Shown here one piece after another: positions 53,965 through 64,000 of a stretch of 64,000 bases of DNA (its first letter is position 1; each line of letters starts with the position of its first letter). The stretch spans positions 1-64,000 of the forward strand of contig CALVDH010000012.1 in NCBI GenBank assembly GCA_944326235.1. The letters are read 5' to 3'. This DNA is from an uncultured Bacteroidales bacterium. Its GTDB lineage: Bacteria > Bacteroidota > Bacteroidia > Bacteroidales > UBA932. Below the pieces are notes generated by a model. It had not been told where the DNA came from. It ran no database searches and saw only the letters and a program-made list of their open reading frames with translations. Position numbers and translations under genes: made by a program.

Positions 53965-55323
53965 CTACTGCTGCAACAGTTTGACATTCTCGAAGTCCAG
54001 GCGGACGGTGAGCCACTTCCGGAGTTTTTCCATATTCTCCTGGGATATGGTTCGTCCGGCCTTCAGTATGATGATGATCTCCTCTGTCCTTCCAAGGGAG
54101 TCGGTGCTGATGGAGTATCCGCGTGTGAGAGTGACGTCGGACAGGGACGGGTACTGGGCTATCAGCTCGTTGGTTATCTGCTCGTACGGCAGTTCCTTGG
54201 CCTGATATGCCTGAAGTTCTTTCCTCATGTCGGAGATGATCTGCTCGCGCTTCTGTATCTCCTGGTCGCTGCGCTCGTAGATGCTCTGGATGGCCACTCT
54301 GTCGGTCATCTCGTTCTGGTCTGTGGCGGCCCTCTGGGTGATGATGAGCTGGTCGTCGGTCAGGCCGAAATCATGGGCGGAGCGGTAAAGGGAGCTGAGC
54401 TGGTCTTGTCCCAGGGCCTCTCCGGCAATGAACAGTTCCAGTTTGGGCGGTTTGCTGTGGGAGTAGATGTCGTAGTCGTAGATGTAGCTGCGGGCCATTT
54501 CCTTGTTCTCGGCGATGAACTCCTTGGCAGTGTGGTTGAAGTTGTTCTCCCTGATCATGATGACGGCTGAGTAGACGCTGGGCGCAACGATAATTATGGT
54601 CAACGCGGCTACCCAGCGGCTGACTCTCTTCTTTCTGGCCGGGTCGGTGAATGTAGCCATGGGAAACTTGAGGTACTTGACCGTCAGGAAAGTGGCTATC
54701 GCAATGAAGATACTGTTGATGAAGAACAGGTACATCGCTCCGGCAAAGTATTTCAGGCTTCCCGAGGCCAGACCGAATCCCGCTGTGCAGAGCGGAGGCA
54801 TGAGCGCTGTGGCTATGGCTACACCTGAGATTACAGTGCCCTTGTCCTTGCGGCTGATCTCTATGATGCCTGCAAAACCTCCGAAAAGTGCTATCAGTAC
54901 GTCGTATATGGTAGGGTTGGTGCGGGCCAGAAGTTCAGTCGGGTTCTCCAGCTCCAGAGGTGATACCAGGAAGTATATGCTGGAGGCCAGGATACTGATG
55001 ACTACCATGATAAGCAGGTTCTTGAAAGCCGTCTTTATGAAAGCGGTGTCGTTGGTGCCAAGGCCGTATCCGATGCCGAATATAGGTCCCATCAAGGGAG
55101 AAATGAGCATGGCTCCGATGATGACGGGTATGGAGTTGGTATTGAGGCCTACGGACGCTATTACGATGGCGAAGGCCAGGATGTATGCGTTCGGTCCCTT
55201 GAACTCTATGTTGCTGCGGATATACTGTGAGGCTTTATCGGTATCGATGTGTTCGTTGAGGTTGACGATGTTGCCGATATGGTCTCTCAGACTGCCGAAA
55301 AAATGCTTTAGATTATTATCCAT
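53965..55323 (-). CDS. DUF389 (TIGR00341) membrane protein
   Basis: A 452-residue protein with six or so helices between residues 45 and 260. IGAMLISPLMGPIFGIGYG and GVAIATALMPPLCTAGFGLASG are the hallmark motifs of DUF389 proteins. A coiled, soluble C-terminal part (290-450) is appended, larger than in the shortest members. Function of the family is unknown. It is the first gene of the DUF389-CapA-phoH operon and is transcribed away from the SPOR gene. Confidence 0.93.
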   Translation of the reverse strand: MDNNLKHFFGSLRDHIGNIVNLNEHIDTDKASQYIRSNIEFKGPNAYILAFAIVIASVGLNTNSIPVIIGAMLISPLMGPIFGIGYGLGTNDTAFIKTAFKNLLIMVVISILASSIYFLVSPLELENPTELLARTNPTIYDVLIALFGGFAGIIEISRKDKGTVISGVAIATALMPPLCTAGFGLASGSLKYFAGAMYLFFINSIFIAIATFLTVKYLKFPMATFTDPARKKRVSRWVAALTIIIVAPSVYSAVIMIRENNFNHTAKEFIAENKEMARSYIYDYDIYSHSKPPKLELFIAGEALGQDQLSSLYRSAHDFGLTDDQLIITQRAATDQNEMTDRVAIQSIYERSDQEIQKREQIISDMRKELQAYQAKELPYEQITNELIAQYPSLSDVTLTRGYSISTDSLGRTEEIIIILKAGRTISQENMEKLRKWLTVRLDFENVKLLQQ

Positions 55324-55387
55324 CCGACAATTTTTAAATTTACGCGGTAAATATACATTTTTTTTTGCGGCAATGCTATTAATTGAG

Positions 55388-55395
55388 TACTTTTG
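55388..55395 (+). promoter_or_regulatory. -7 element for the SPOR lipoprotein gene
   Basis: TACTTTTG matches the -7 consensus and lies 40 bases before the start codon. Confidence 0.5.
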
Positions 55396-55435
55396 TTGGA
55401 TATATTGAGATTGTATAATTTAATAATTGTCAGTA

Positions 55436-55930
55436 ATGAAAGCTTTTAGACTTATTTCTACCTTGATGGTCGCCCTCATGCTGGTGACCGGCTGCGACTT
55501 TTTCCGTTCACTGGTAGGCAAGCCCACCTCCAAGGAACTCGAGCAGATGAAGCGCGAGGCGGTGGAGCAGGCCCGCAAGCAGAGACAGCTGGACTCTATC
55601 AACAAGGCCAAGGCGCTTGCACTCGAGCAGGCGAAAGCAGCGGAGGAGAATAAGAACCTGCTGGACGAGAGTGCCGGAAGGTATCATGTTATCCTCGGCA
55701 GTTTTAAGGTAGAGGGCAATGCTGAGAAGATGTACGCCCTTCTGGAGAAGAACGGCTACACTCCCAGGGTCATTCTGTTCAACAATGGTTTCGAGGTGGT
55801 GTCCGTGGCTGCATACAACAACTACCGGGACGCTCTCAAGGCCATGAACGATGTCATGGAGTATGAGTTCTGCCCGGAGGATGTCTGGATCTACGACATC
55901 AGGCAGAACCTGCATGCAAAAAGGAAATAA
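55436..55930 (+). CDS. SPOR-domain lipoprotein
   Basis: A 164-residue lipoprotein (MKAFRLISTLMVALMLVTGC). A charged coiled segment (30-75) is followed by a SPOR domain (about 85-160: YHVILGSFKVEGNAEKMYALLEKNGYTPRVILFNNGFEVVSVAAY), which binds denuded peptidoglycan at division sites. ATG at 55436 gives the full lipoprotein signal. It precedes gcvT by 39 bases, but a functional tie is not evident. Confidence 0.92.
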   Translation: MKAFRLISTLMVALMLVTGCDFFRSLVGKPTSKELEQMKREAVEQARKQRQLDSINKAKALALEQAKAAEENKNLLDESAGRYHVILGSFKVEGNAEKMYALLEKNGYTPRVILFNNGFEVVSVAAYNNYRDALKAMNDVMEYEFCPEDVWIYDIRQNLHAKRK

Positions 55931-55969
55931 AGTAAATCAACAATAAATAACGGACAATAACACAGCAAT

Positions 55970-57076
55970 ATGAAAACCACAGCTTTTACTCAGAAGCACA
56001 TCGCTCTGGGCGCCAAGATGGTGCCCTTTGCCGGATACAACATGCCGGTGGAATATGTAGGTATCAACGAGGAGCACAAGACTGTGCGCGAAGGCGTCGG
56101 CGTCTTCGATGTTTCTCACATGGGAGAGTTCTGGGTTAAGGGACCCAATGCCCTCGCTTTCGTTCAGTACGTGTCTTCCAATGACGCCTCTGTCCTCTAT
56201 CCCGGCAAGATTCAGTACGACTGCTTCCCCAACGGAAAGGGCGGTATCGTGGACGACTTTCTGACATACTGCATCGACGGCCAGACCTATCTCCTGGTTG
56301 TCAATGCCGCCAATATCGAGAAGGACTGGAATCACCTCTGCGCCATCGCTCCCAAGTTCGGCATCACCCCCGGCAAGGAGCTCTACAATGCCTCCGACGA
56401 GATCTGCCAGCTGGCAGTTCAGGGCCCCAAGGCAGTGCAGGCCATGCAGAAACTCTGTGACCAGGATCTGATGGGAATGGAGTACTACACATTCAAGAAA
56501 GTGATGCTCGGCGGTGTCAGCGTTATCTTCTCCATCACCGGATATACAGGTGCCGGCGGATGCGAGATCTACGCAGCCAACGAGGACGCCGACAAGCTCT
56601 GGGACGCTGTCTTCGAGGCAGGCGCAGAGTTCGGCATCAAGCCTATCGGACTGGGTGCACGTGACACTCTGAGACTTGAGATGGGCTTCTGCCTCTACGG
56701 CAACGATATCGACGACACCACCTCTCCTCTGGAGGCCGGTCTGGGCTGGATTACCAAGTTCACCGACACCAAGGGTGACTTCATCGACAGGGACTATCTG
56801 CTCCAGCAGAAGGCCGAGGGCCTCAAGCGCAAGCTGGTGGGCTTCGAGCTTATCGACCGCGGTGTTCCCCGTCACGGCTATGAGATCTGCGACGCTGAGG
56901 GCAACGCCATCGGCCATGTGACATCCGGAACCATGTCTCCCTCGCTTAGCATCCCCATCGGTATGGGTTATGTCAATACACCTTACAACAAGGTGGACAC
57001 CGAGATATACATCAAGGTCCGCAACAGGCTGCTCAAGGCCAAGGTAGTGAAGATTCCTTTCTACAAGGCCAAGTAA
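55970..57076 (+). CDS. gcvT: Glycine cleavage system aminomethyltransferase (T protein)
   Basis: A 368-residue folate-dependent enzyme that releases ammonia from the aminomethyl group on the H protein and forms methylene-tetrahydrofolate. It starts [26 protein letters not shown], with [28 protein letters not shown] and [21 protein letters not shown], all family signatures. The last domain has [21 protein letters not shown]. The other gcv genes are not adjacent. One base separates it from the GTG start of the next gene. Confidence 0.97.
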   Translation: MKTTAFTQKHIALGAKMVPFAGYNMPVEYVGINEEHKTVREGVGVFDVSHMGEFWVKGPNALAFVQYVSSNDASVLYPGKIQYDCFPNGKGGIVDDFLTYCIDGQTYLLVVNAANIEKDWNHLCAIAPKFGITPGKELYNASDEICQLAVQGPKAVQAMQKLCDQDLMGMEYYTFKKVMLGGVSVIFSITGYTGAGGCEIYAANEDADKLWDAVFEAGAEFGIKPIGLGARDTLRLEMGFCLYGNDIDDTTSPLEAGLGWITKFTDTKGDFIDRDYLLQQKAEGLKRKLVGFELIDRGVPRHGYEICDAEGNAIGHVTSGTMSPSLSIPIGMGYVNTPYNKVDTEIYIKVRNRLLKAKVVKIPFYKAK

Positions 57077-57077
57077 A

Positions 57078-58403
57078 GTGAAGCGGGCTGCCTCCATTGC
57101 CGCTCTTCTGACGCTTTCCATAATGGCCTGCGCGCAGTATGCGGAGACACCGGAAGTGGAGAAGAGTCTTGAAGACCACGTAAGATACTTGTCATCCGTC
57201 TCATTGGAGGGCCGCAGAGCCGGCTCTCCAGGCGAGACGGCAGCCGCGGAGTATATGTATGACTGCCTGAGCGGGGCCGGTGTCACGATGCTGACACCCA
57301 GGTCGGGTCAGGATTTCTACATAGTAGCGTCCGAGGGAGATACGGTCTATTCCCGCAACGTTGTCGGTATAGTGGAGGGCTATGATTCTCTGCTGAGGAA
57401 CCAGTACATAGTGGTGGGTGCCAATCTGGACCACATCGGCATCAATACTCTTACCGTGAACGGCAAGCCTGTGACGCAGATATTCCCGGGAGCAAACGAC
57501 AATGCTTCCGGGATTGCTTCTGTAATAGAAGTGGCCAAAAGAGTTGCCTCTTCTTCGTTTTTCTTCCGACGGTCCGTGATCTTTGCAGGTTTCGGAGCGA
57601 AGGAGGAGGGGACGGCAGGATCGTGGTATTTTGCCAACAGAGCCTTTCCTGAAATCGACAGCGTGTCGATGATGGTGGACCTGCGGACGCTGGGCAAGTC
57701 GGGCCCGGCCAACCCTTTTACCTATTATACCGGAGTCCCCAATCCTGAAATCAACCGTCTGGTCTACGGTCTTTCGGAGGTGGGAGCTTTCTATGTCCCC
57801 CATGCGGGGGAGGGCGTGATGCCTTCCGGGGACTATCTGCCTTTCTATGAGAAACAGATACCCGTGATGCTGCTTACGACCGGGCCGGACCGGAATATCC
57901 GGACAGTCCGGGACGAGGCGGATTTGCTGGATTATGAGACAATGGATTATATTTGCGACTTCGTTTACCACCTCATCCGGGAGGCGGCCAATACGGACCT
58001 CATGATAGAGAGGCCGCTGGCCGTGGATGAGAAGGGGGAAGCCGGAGCGTATGAGCAAGGTGGGGAGAGGGTCTATTCGCCCTATGAGGTGGATGAGGCT
58101 CCGCAGTTCTTCAAGGGGGATGCGTCCACCTTCCTCAATGAGTGGGTGTACACCTACCTGCGCTATCCTGATATACCGCTCAGTCAAGGTATTCAGGGCA
58201 CTGTGACCGTGGAGTTCGTGGTGGAGAAGGACGGCCGTGTGACCAATGTAAGGGCTGTCCGTGGAGATGACCAGTATCTCGAGGACGAGGCTGTCCGGGT
58301 GGTTTCCGCCTCGCCCAAATGGAAACCCGGAGTGCTCGGAGGACAGAAAGTACGGGTAAAGTATTCTGTGCCGGTCGAGTTTAGATTGAGAATGAGGAAA
58401 TAA
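57078..58403 (+). CDS. M28 peptidase-like protein fused to a TonB C-terminal domain
   Basis: A 441-residue exported or lipid-anchored protein (GTG start, [18 protein letters not shown]). Residues 30-310 are M28-like: [45 protein letters not shown] and MVDLRTLGK supply four metal positions. The last metal histidine, usually in a DH motif, is replaced by tyrosine ([16 protein letters not shown]). Residues 345-438 are a TonB C-terminal domain ([37 protein letters not shown]). It may be a weak or inactive peptidase; the TonB domain suggests envelope binding. Confidence 0.87.
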   Translation: MKRAASIAALLTLSIMACAQYAETPEVEKSLEDHVRYLSSVSLEGRRAGSPGETAAAEYMYDCLSGAGVTMLTPRSGQDFYIVASEGDTVYSRNVVGIVEGYDSLLRNQYIVVGANLDHIGINTLTVNGKPVTQIFPGANDNASGIASVIEVAKRVASSSFFFRRSVIFAGFGAKEEGTAGSWYFANRAFPEIDSVSMMVDLRTLGKSGPANPFTYYTGVPNPEINRLVYGLSEVGAFYVPHAGEGVMPSGDYLPFYEKQIPVMLLTTGPDRNIRTVRDEADLLDYETMDYICDFVYHLIREAANTDLMIERPLAVDEKGEAGAYEQGGERVYSPYEVDEAPQFFKGDASTFLNEWVYTYLRYPDIPLSQGIQGTVTVEFVVEKDGRVTNVRAVRGDDQYLEDEAVRVVSASPKWKPGVLGGQKVRVKYSVPVEFRLRMRK

Positions 58404-58417
58404 CTGAAAAGCAAGAT

Positions 58418-61186
58418 ATGTCGACAGATTACAATTTTTCGGAAATAGAGAGGAAATGGCAGGAGTTCTGGGCTGAGAACCGGACGTTCCAGGTCCGGGA
58501 GGATGAGAGCAGGCCCAAGTTCTACGTGCTGGACATGTTTCCCTATCCGTCCGGAGCGGGGCTGCATGTCGGGCATCCGCTGGGTTATATAGCAAGTGAC
58601 ATCTACAGCCGCTACAAGCGTCTCTGCGGGTACAATGTCCTGCATCCCATGGGATTCGACGCCTTCGGCCTGCCGGCTGAGCAGTATGCCATACAGACCG
58701 GCCGCCATCCGGCCAGGACCACCGAGGAAAACATCGCCCGGTACAAGCAGCAGCTGAACCGTATCGGTTTCTCCTTCGACTGGTCGAGGGAGGTGCGCAC
58801 CTGTGATCCGGCCTATTACAAATGGACTCAGTGGGCCTTCCTCAAGATGTTCGGCTGCTGGTATGACAATACCGCGCAGAAGGCCCGTCCGATAGAGGAG
58901 CTGGAAGCTCATTTTGCGGTCAGCGGCTCTGAGGGCGTGGACGCCGCATGCTCCAGGGAACTGCATTTCACCGCAGCCGACTGGAACTCCATGGATGAGA
59001 GGCGCCGTGCGGAGGTCCTGATGAATTACCGCATAGCCTACCTGGGCGAGACATCGGTCAACTGGTGTCCTCAGCTCGGTACCGTCCTGGCCAACGACGA
59101 GGTCAAGGAGGGACTCTCGGTCCGCGGAGGATATCCCGTGATACAGAAGAAGATGCAGCAGTGGCAGCTGCGTGTGTCCGCATACGCCCCCAGGCTCCTG
59201 GAGGACCTGGACGGACTGGAGTGGAGCGACTCCCTGAAGGAGATGCAGCGCAACTGGATAGGCCGCTCGGAGGGTGCCGAGATGATATTCAAGGTCTCCA
59301 ACGGAGAGCAGACCTACGACATGACCATTTTCACCACCCGTGCCGACACTGTCTTCGGAGTCACCTTCATGGTGCTGGCTCCCGAGAGCGAGTGGGTGGC
59401 CCGCCTGACCACCCCTGGGCAGAAGGCGCAGGTGGATGAGTACCTGGCCGCCGCCGCCAGGAAGACCGAGCGCGAGAGGATAGCCGAGACCCGCCAGGTT
59501 ACCGGTGTGTTCAGCGGCTCGTATGCCGAGAACCCTCTGACCGGGGAGAAGGTTCCTGTCTGGATTTCAGAGTACGTCCTGGCCGGTTACGGTACAGGCG
59601 CCATCATGGCGGTACCTGCCCATGACAGCAGGGACTACGCATTTGCCCGTCATTTCAATCTGCCCATACGTCCCCTTATCGAAGGCTGCGATGTCTCTCA
59701 GGAGAGCTTTGACGCCAAGGACGGCGTGATGTGCAACTCCGGCTTCCTCAACGGGATGACGGTCAAGGAGGCCATCCCCGCCGCTATCCGCAAGGTGGAG
59801 GAGATGGGTATCGGACACAGGAAGGTCAACTACAGGCTCCGCGACGCCATATTCTCCCGTCAGAGATACTGGGGTGAACCCTTCCCTATATATTATAAGG
59901 ACGGAACGGCTACACCCATGGATTTTTCCGAACTTCCGCTGACCCTGCCCGAGGTGGACAAGTACCTGCCGACCGAGAGCGGAGAGCCGCCCCTCGCGCG
60001 TGCCGCCGGATGGGAGTATCAGGGCTGGCCTATAGAGAAGAGCACGATGCCCGGATTTGCCGGCAGCAGCGCCTACTACCTGCGCTATATGGACCCTCAC
60101 AATGACTCGGCCCTCGTGGACCGCGCCAAGGACGAATACTGGAGGAACGTGGACCTCTATGTCGGAGGTACCGAGCATGCCACCGGCCATCTGATCTATT
60201 CCAGGTTCTGGAACAAGTTCCTCTATGACCTGGGATATGTGTGCGAGAAGGAGCCTTTCCGCAAGCTGGTCAATCAGGGCATGATCCAGGGCCGCTCCAA
60301 CTTCGTTTACCGTATCAAGGGTACTAACACCTTCGTGTCCTGCGGCCTGAAGGACCAGTACGACACGACCGAGATACACGTGGACGTCAATATCGTGCAC
60401 AATGACCGCCTGGATACTGAGGCCTTCCGGAAATGGATGCCCGACTACGCGACTGCCGAGTTCATCCTCGAGGACGGGGAGTATATCTGCGGCTGGGCTA
60501 TAGAGAAGATGAGCAAGTCGATGTTCAATGTGGTCAATCCCGACAACGTCTGCGACACCTACGGTGCCGACACTCTCAGGCTGTACGAGATGTTCCTCGG
60601 TCCCGTGGAGCAGTCCAAGCCCTGGGATACCAAGGGTATCGACGGTGTCCACCGCTTCCTCAGGAAGTTCTGGCGCCTGTACTACGGCAAGGACGGGGCA
60701 CTGTTTACGGACACCAAGGCGTCGGCCGCCGGGCTCAAGGTGCTGCACAAGCTGATACACAAGGTCTCCACCGATATAGAGAACTTCTCGATGAACACCT
60801 CTGTGAGTGCCTTCATGATAGCCGTCAATGAACTGACGGAACTGGGCTGCACCAGCCGGGAGATTCTGGAACCCATGGTGATACTGCTCTCTCCTTTCGC
60901 ACCCCATATCTGCGAGGAGCTCTGGAACAGGCTCGGACACGATACCTCGGTGTCATGTGCGGCGTTCCCAGAGTACGTGGAGAGCTATACCGTGGAGAAC
61001 ACCTTCGAGTATCCTGTCTCGTTCAACGGCAAGATGCGTTTCAAACTCGAGCTGCCCAAGTCCGTGGATCCCAAGGACGCCGAGGCGGCCGTACTCGCCT
61101 CTCCCAATACGGAGAAGTATCTCGGCGGAAAGCCGGTCAAGAAAATCATAGTAGTACCGTCAAAGATTATCAATGTAGTATTCTGA
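58418..61186 (+). CDS. leuS: Leucyl-tRNA synthetase
   Basis: A 922-residue class I synthetase. The HIGH-type motif is [16 protein letters not shown], the CP1 editing domain occupies about 240-440 with [16 protein letters not shown] sequence and the [16 protein letters not shown] motif, and the class I KMSKS motif is present. The anticodon and C-terminal domains follow. Normal length. Fourteen bases separate it from the M28 gene, and yitT genes follow two bases after its stop, so all may be cotranscribed. Confidence 0.98.
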   Translation: MSTDYNFSEIERKWQEFWAENRTFQVREDESRPKFYVLDMFPYPSGAGLHVGHPLGYIASDIYSRYKRLCGYNVLHPMGFDAFGLPAEQYAIQTGRHPARTTEENIARYKQQLNRIGFSFDWSREVRTCDPAYYKWTQWAFLKMFGCWYDNTAQKARPIEELEAHFAVSGSEGVDAACSRELHFTAADWNSMDERRRAEVLMNYRIAYLGETSVNWCPQLGTVLANDEVKEGLSVRGGYPVIQKKMQQWQLRVSAYAPRLLEDLDGLEWSDSLKEMQRNWIGRSEGAEMIFKVSNGEQTYDMTIFTTRADTVFGVTFMVLAPESEWVARLTTPGQKAQVDEYLAAAARKTERERIAETRQVTGVFSGSYAENPLTGEKVPVWISEYVLAGYGTGAIMAVPAHDSRDYAFARHFNLPIRPLIEGCDVSQESFDAKDGVMCNSGFLNGMTVKEAIPAAIRKVEEMGIGHRKVNYRLRDAIFSRQRYWGEPFPIYYKDGTATPMDFSELPLTLPEVDKYLPTESGEPPLARAAGWEYQGWPIEKSTMPGFAGSSAYYLRYMDPHNDSALVDRAKDEYWRNVDLYVGGTEHATGHLIYSRFWNKFLYDLGYVCEKEPFRKLVNQGMIQGRSNFVYRIKGTNTFVSCGLKDQYDTTEIHVDVNIVHNDRLDTEAFRKWMPDYATAEFILEDGEYICGWAIEKMSKSMFNVVNPDNVCDTYGADTLRLYEMFLGPVEQSKPWDTKGIDGVHRFLRKFWRLYYGKDGALFTDTKASAAGLKVLHKLIHKVSTDIENFSMNTSVSAFMIAVNELTELGCTSREILEPMVILLSPFAPHICEELWNRLGHDTSVSCAAFPEYVESYTVENTFEYPVSFNGKMRFKLELPKSVDPKDAEAAVLASPNTEKYLGGKPVKKIIVVPSKIINVVF

Positions 61187-61187
61187 T

Positions 61188-62132
61188 ATGAATCAGACAA
61201 CAAAAAAGATTCTGATCACGCTGAAGGAGTACGTGATCATTTCCCTGGGACTGGCGCTGTACTGTTTCAGCTGGACTTCCTTCCTGATTCCGAAAGGAAT
61301 CGTGGGCGGAGCTATTCCCGGTCTGGCCACATTCGTCAACTATGCGACTGGAGGCCTGATACCTGTGTCTGTCACCTATCTGTCGGTCAATGTAATCCTG
61401 ATTATCCTCGGCTTCCTCATCCTGGGCCGCGGTTTCGGATTCAAGACGATATACTGCATCCTGCTCAACTCCGTGCTGCTGCAGGTGCTGCCCGACCTGA
61501 TACCCTGGGTGTCCACCATCGAGGAGCCTTTCCTCAACGGTCTGCTCGGAGGTTTCATCGGTGCCATAGGTATCGTCATGATATTCAATCAGGGCGGAAG
61601 TACCGGCGGTACCGACATCATCGCCCTCATTCTGTCCAAATACCGGGAGATATCTCCGGGCAGGGTTTACCTTTTCTGCGATCTGGTGATAGTGGGCTCC
61701 GTGCTCCTGCTTCCGGGCAAGACACTGTCGGACGTGGTGTACGGCTATATGCAGGTAATCGCCTTCTCGCAGGGAGTGGATCTGCTGCTGACCGGCAGCA
61801 AGCAGTCGGTGCAGGTCATGATATTCTCGCAGAAGTACAATGAGATAGCGGATTCGCTGATCAACCAGTTGAAGAGGGGCGTCACGGCCTTCGAGGGTAT
61901 CGGCTGGTATACCAAGGAGGCGCATCAGGTGCTGGTGGTCATCGCCCGCAAGCATCAGCTGAACGAGATCAACAAGATCGTCAAGAACCATGACCGTTCG
62001 GCATTTATGTCAGTAACCTCGACCATGAGCGTATATGGAAGGGGATTCGATGAATTAAAAGGACCAGAGAAAATAGAATGGAAACGCAAGCAAAAACAAC
62101 TTCAAGGACAAGAAAAGTCCTCTCAGTCGTAA
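61188..62132 (+). CDS. YitT family membrane protein (DUF161/DUF2179), first copy
   Basis: A 314-residue protein with five or six helices in the first 215 residues, including the motif NQGGSTGGTDIIALILSKYREISPG typical of the YitT family. A C-terminal DUF2179 domain (QVMIFSQKYNEIADSLINQLKRGVTAFEGIGWYTKEAHQVLVVIA) follows. The function is not established. It shares 55 bases with the next gene, so its charged C-terminus overlaps the start of its own paralogue. Confidence 0.9.
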   Translation: MNQTTKKILITLKEYVIISLGLALYCFSWTSFLIPKGIVGGAIPGLATFVNYATGGLIPVSVTYLSVNVILIILGFLILGRGFGFKTIYCILLNSVLLQVLPDLIPWVSTIEEPFLNGLLGGFIGAIGIVMIFNQGGSTGGTDIIALILSKYREISPGRVYLFCDLVIVGSVLLLPGKTLSDVVYGYMQVIAFSQGVDLLLTGSKQSVQVMIFSQKYNEIADSLINQLKRGVTAFEGIGWYTKEAHQVLVVIARKHQLNEINKIVKNHDRSAFMSVTSTMSVYGRGFDELKGPEKIEWKRKQKQLQGQEKSSQS

Positions 62133-63025
62133 ATGACTATCTGATCATTACCCTGGGTCTTCTCTGCTATACCGGAGGATGGTGTATCTTCGTCATCCCC
62201 AACGGTATCGTCGGCGGAGGAGTATCCGGTATCGGTGCCATCGTCCAGTATGCCACCAACGGCGCCATACCTGTCAGCTATACCTTCTTCGCCGTCAACC
62301 TGGTGCTGCTGATCATAGGTATCAAGACCCTCGGAAAGGCTTTCGGAGCCAAAACTGTCTATGCGGTCTTCGTGGCCTCCCTGCTCTTCCGCATTCTGCC
62401 GGAGGTGATACCGCAGGACTTCATTGACGAGCTGGCGGTTGCCAACGGCAAACTGTTGTGCGCTCTCATAGGCGGGTCGATGTCCGGTTTGGGTATCGGA
62501 CTGGCTTTCAGCCGTGGAGGCAGTACAGCCGGAACGGATGTGATAGCTCTTATCATCAGCAAGTACCGCAACATACCTCCCGGAAGAATTATTCTCCTCT
62601 GCGATATCTTTATCGTGGGCTCATCCATATTCCTCCCTTCGGATCTTAATTTCGGAGCGAGAATAGCAGGCATCATGTACGGATATCTGGTAGTTGCTTC
62701 CTGCAGTTATGTGGTAGACCTCTCGGTAGCCGGTAACAAACAGTCTGTCCAGCTCTTTATCTTCTCCAAACAGTATCAGGAGATCGCGGATATGATATCC
62801 GGCTCCATGCACCGCGGAGTTACTGTCCTGGATGCCCAGGGCTGGTACACCAAGAACAGTGAGAAGGTGCTTCTGGTGATGGTCCGCAAGGTCGAGGCCA
62901 ACTATCTTCTTTCCATGATCAAGCAGATAGACCGTCAGGCGTTCATATCCATGGGCAACGTCATGGGCGTGTACGGCCAGGGTTTTGACGCGATTAAAGA
63001 AAAAAAGAAAGTTAAGAAAATATAA
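62078..63025 (+). CDS. YitT family membrane protein (DUF161/DUF2179), second copy
   Basis: A 315-residue paralogue of the preceding gene with the same order: helices to about 220 with SRGGSTAGTDVIALIISKYRNIPPG, then DUF2179 (QLFIFSKQYQEIADMISGSMHRGVTVLDAQGWYTKNSEKVLLVMV). The proteins are similar through their length, which indicates tandem duplication. The start lies inside the first copy, overlapping 55 bases, so translation is likely coupled. Confidence 0.9.
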   Translation: METQAKTTSRTRKVLSVVNDYLIITLGLLCYTGGWCIFVIPNGIVGGGVSGIGAIVQYATNGAIPVSYTFFAVNLVLLIIGIKTLGKAFGAKTVYAVFVASLLFRILPEVIPQDFIDELAVANGKLLCALIGGSMSGLGIGLAFSRGGSTAGTDVIALIISKYRNIPPGRIILLCDIFIVGSSIFLPSDLNFGARIAGIMYGYLVVASCSYVVDLSVAGNKQSVQLFIFSKQYQEIADMISGSMHRGVTVLDAQGWYTKNSEKVLLVMVRKVEANYLLSMIKQIDRQAFISMGNVMGVYGQGFDAIKEKKKVKKI

Positions 63026-63042
63026 AAACGCAAATATTAAGT

Positions 63043-63064
63043 CAGGTTTTTATAACTTCCTGAC
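63043..63064. promoter_or_regulatory. Inverted repeat before the regulator gene
   Basis: GTCAGG and CCTGAC form arms around a 12-base AT-rich centre. It lies 19 bases before the -7 element of the next gene and has no T-tract after it, so it may be an operator near the -33 site rather than a terminator. Confidence 0.3.
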
Positions 63065-63082
63065 AAGATAGAGTCTCTGTCG

Positions 63083-63090
63083 TAACTTTG
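63083..63090 (+). promoter_or_regulatory. -7 element for the membrane regulator gene
   Basis: TAACTTTG matches the -7 consensus and lies 22 bases before the ATG. Confidence 0.45.
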
Positions 63091-63111
63091 AGCCGTGAAA
63101 AACTCAAAGCA

Positions 63112-64000
63112 ATGATAGAGACTTTTTTTATACTGGCCATGTGCACAGTACCTTGTGCGGTGTATGTCACCCTGGGTGTATTTATGATTATCAGGTATAG
63201 AAGAACAGAGAACCGGACGGACATACCGGCGCTTTATGCCCGCAGGGATTTTGCGGTCTTTCTGTTTGCAGCCGCAGTCTGCTTCGTCTCGGGAGCGGCG
63301 ACACGGATTTGGGCCCCTGATTCGGATCTGTATCTGACGGTGGACCTGACAGTACTCAAGCTCTATCTGGTGTCGGCGGCGGTTCCATGCCTGTTGCTGC
63401 GCCGGATGGCATTTCCGGACAGACCCTGGGTTCAGTTCTATGTTTTCGCAGCCCTGGCGGCGGCGCTCTTCCTTTTCTCCGATGTGCTTATCAGCCTGGG
63501 ATACGGCAGTCTTTCCAGGAGTATACTCTGCCGCGGAGCAGTGACAGTAAATCTCGTTGTATTCCTGGTCTGCCTGCGCTATGCGGCGGTATTTTCAAAC
63601 AGGGAGGACGGTAATCTCCGGGCCCTGGGCAGGGAACTGCAGACCAATATGATGGCTCTGAGCCTGTACAATTTTCTTTTCCTCCTTTATTCATTCCATC
63701 TCCACGTGATTATGGATTATTTTCTCCTGGTGACAGGATTCGCGGTTATCCATGCTACTATGGCGGTGTATATATCGCAGGGAAAGGCAGTGCTTACTGA
63801 TGTCATGCCGTCTCCGGTCTGTACTGTGCCTGCGGCCCGCGGGCGGGACAGCATGTGCGTGTCAGGAGAGGAGAACCGGGATGACGGTCAGGGTACCGTC
63901 CAGGATGATACGGCGGCCTCCCTTAAGGACCGGCTGCTGGGTTATTTCGAGTACGAGAAGCCCTATCTTTCCAAGAATCTGACCATGGAGGAGGTGGCCA
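63112..64000 (+). CDS. Membrane-anchored AraC-type regulator, 5' part (window edge)
   Basis: An open frame of 296 codons runs off the window. It starts MIETFFILAMCTVPCAVYVTLGVFMI and has about six or seven hydrophobic segments to residue 220. A polar linker (225-265) is followed by LKDRLLGYFEYEKPYLSKNLTMEEVA, which resembles the first helices of an AraC-type helix-turn-helix domain (family pattern: kPyl...lsleelA). The usual second half lies outside. Membrane-sensor AraC regulators of this layout are frequent in Bacteroidales. The role is unknown. Confidence 0.75.
   Translation, partial: MIETFFILAMCTVPCAVYVTLGVFMIIRYRRTENRTDIPALYARRDFAVFLFAAAVCFVSGAATRIWAPDSDLYLTVDLTVLKLYLVSAAVPCLLLRRMAFPDRPWVQFYVFAALAAALFLFSDVLISLGYGSLSRSILCRGAVTVNLVVFLVCLRYAAVFSNREDGNLRALGRELQTNMMALSLYNFLFLLYSFHLHVIMDYFLLVTGFAVIHATMAVYISQGKAVLTDVMPSPVCTVPAARGRDSMCVSGEENRDDGQGTVQDDTAASLKDRLLGYFEYEKPYLSKNLTMEEVA

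Overview
The window looks like chromosomal DNA from a gut-type member of the order Bacteroidales. GC is moderately high. Promoters follow the Bacteroidetes pattern (TTTG, about 19 bases, TAnnTTTG), Shine-Dalgarno sites are weak or absent, and the gene content is typical: S46 dipeptidyl peptidase, DUF4988/BACON lipoproteins, FISUMP lipoprotein, DUF3078 protein, Nfn/Etf electron-transfer genes. A Rikenellaceae (Alistipes-like) or RC9/Cryptobacteroides-like organism is my best guess; the genus cannot be fixed from sequence reading alone.

Layout. 1-2.4 kb: the end of an outer-membrane protein gene, tRNA-Ser(TGA) and a BlaI/M56 sensor pair. 2.6-7.9 kb: FtsX-type permease, sugar acetyltransferase, class I fumarase, DUF454 protein. 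7.9-9.2 kb: a gene-free stretch with seven copies of a 105-bp palindrome-bearing repeat and a broken gene end. 9.2-16.1 kb (minus strand): MATE exporter, Rpn-type nuclease, and the rimP-nusA-infB operon with an unusually short rimP. 16.2-19.6 kb: lpxD-lpxC-lpxA-WbqC, with lpxC lacking the usual FabZ fusion. 19.6-28.9 kb: FadL-type porin and W/Y/G-rich lipoprotein, proS, a hypothetical gene, DUF3078, tilS, sppA. 29-37 kb: NfnAB, EtfBA, acyl-CoA dehydrogenase and a DPP11-type peptidase, suggesting electron bifurcation and peptide/amino-acid catabolism.

37.1-44.7 kb carries two tandem 1.2-kilocodon surface lipoproteins with near-identical promoters, N-termini, C-terminal tails and terminators but different central modules (plant-type LRR plus redoxin-like versus BspA-type LRR). 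Both end in an M64-peptidase-like domain, and only the second keeps the metal-binding residues. 44.8-46.5 kb has two tRNA-Pro genes followed by about 1.5 kb of nested repeats: a 30-bp inverted copy of the tRNA 3' end, 117-bp tandem units with a REP-like hairpin also found beside tRNA-Ser, short perfect palindromes, and a second 105-bp-period array related to the first.

46.7-64 kb: an ApbE-esterase fusion, FISUMP-LemA-TPM operon, DUF389-CapA-PhoH operon, SPOR lipoprotein, gcvT, an M28-TonB fusion with a missing metal ligand, leuS, two YitT paralogues, and a membrane regulator with an AraC-like end cut by the window edge. The strongest candidates for something undescribed are the two 105-bp arrays, the tRNA-linked repeats and the modular lipoprotein pair.
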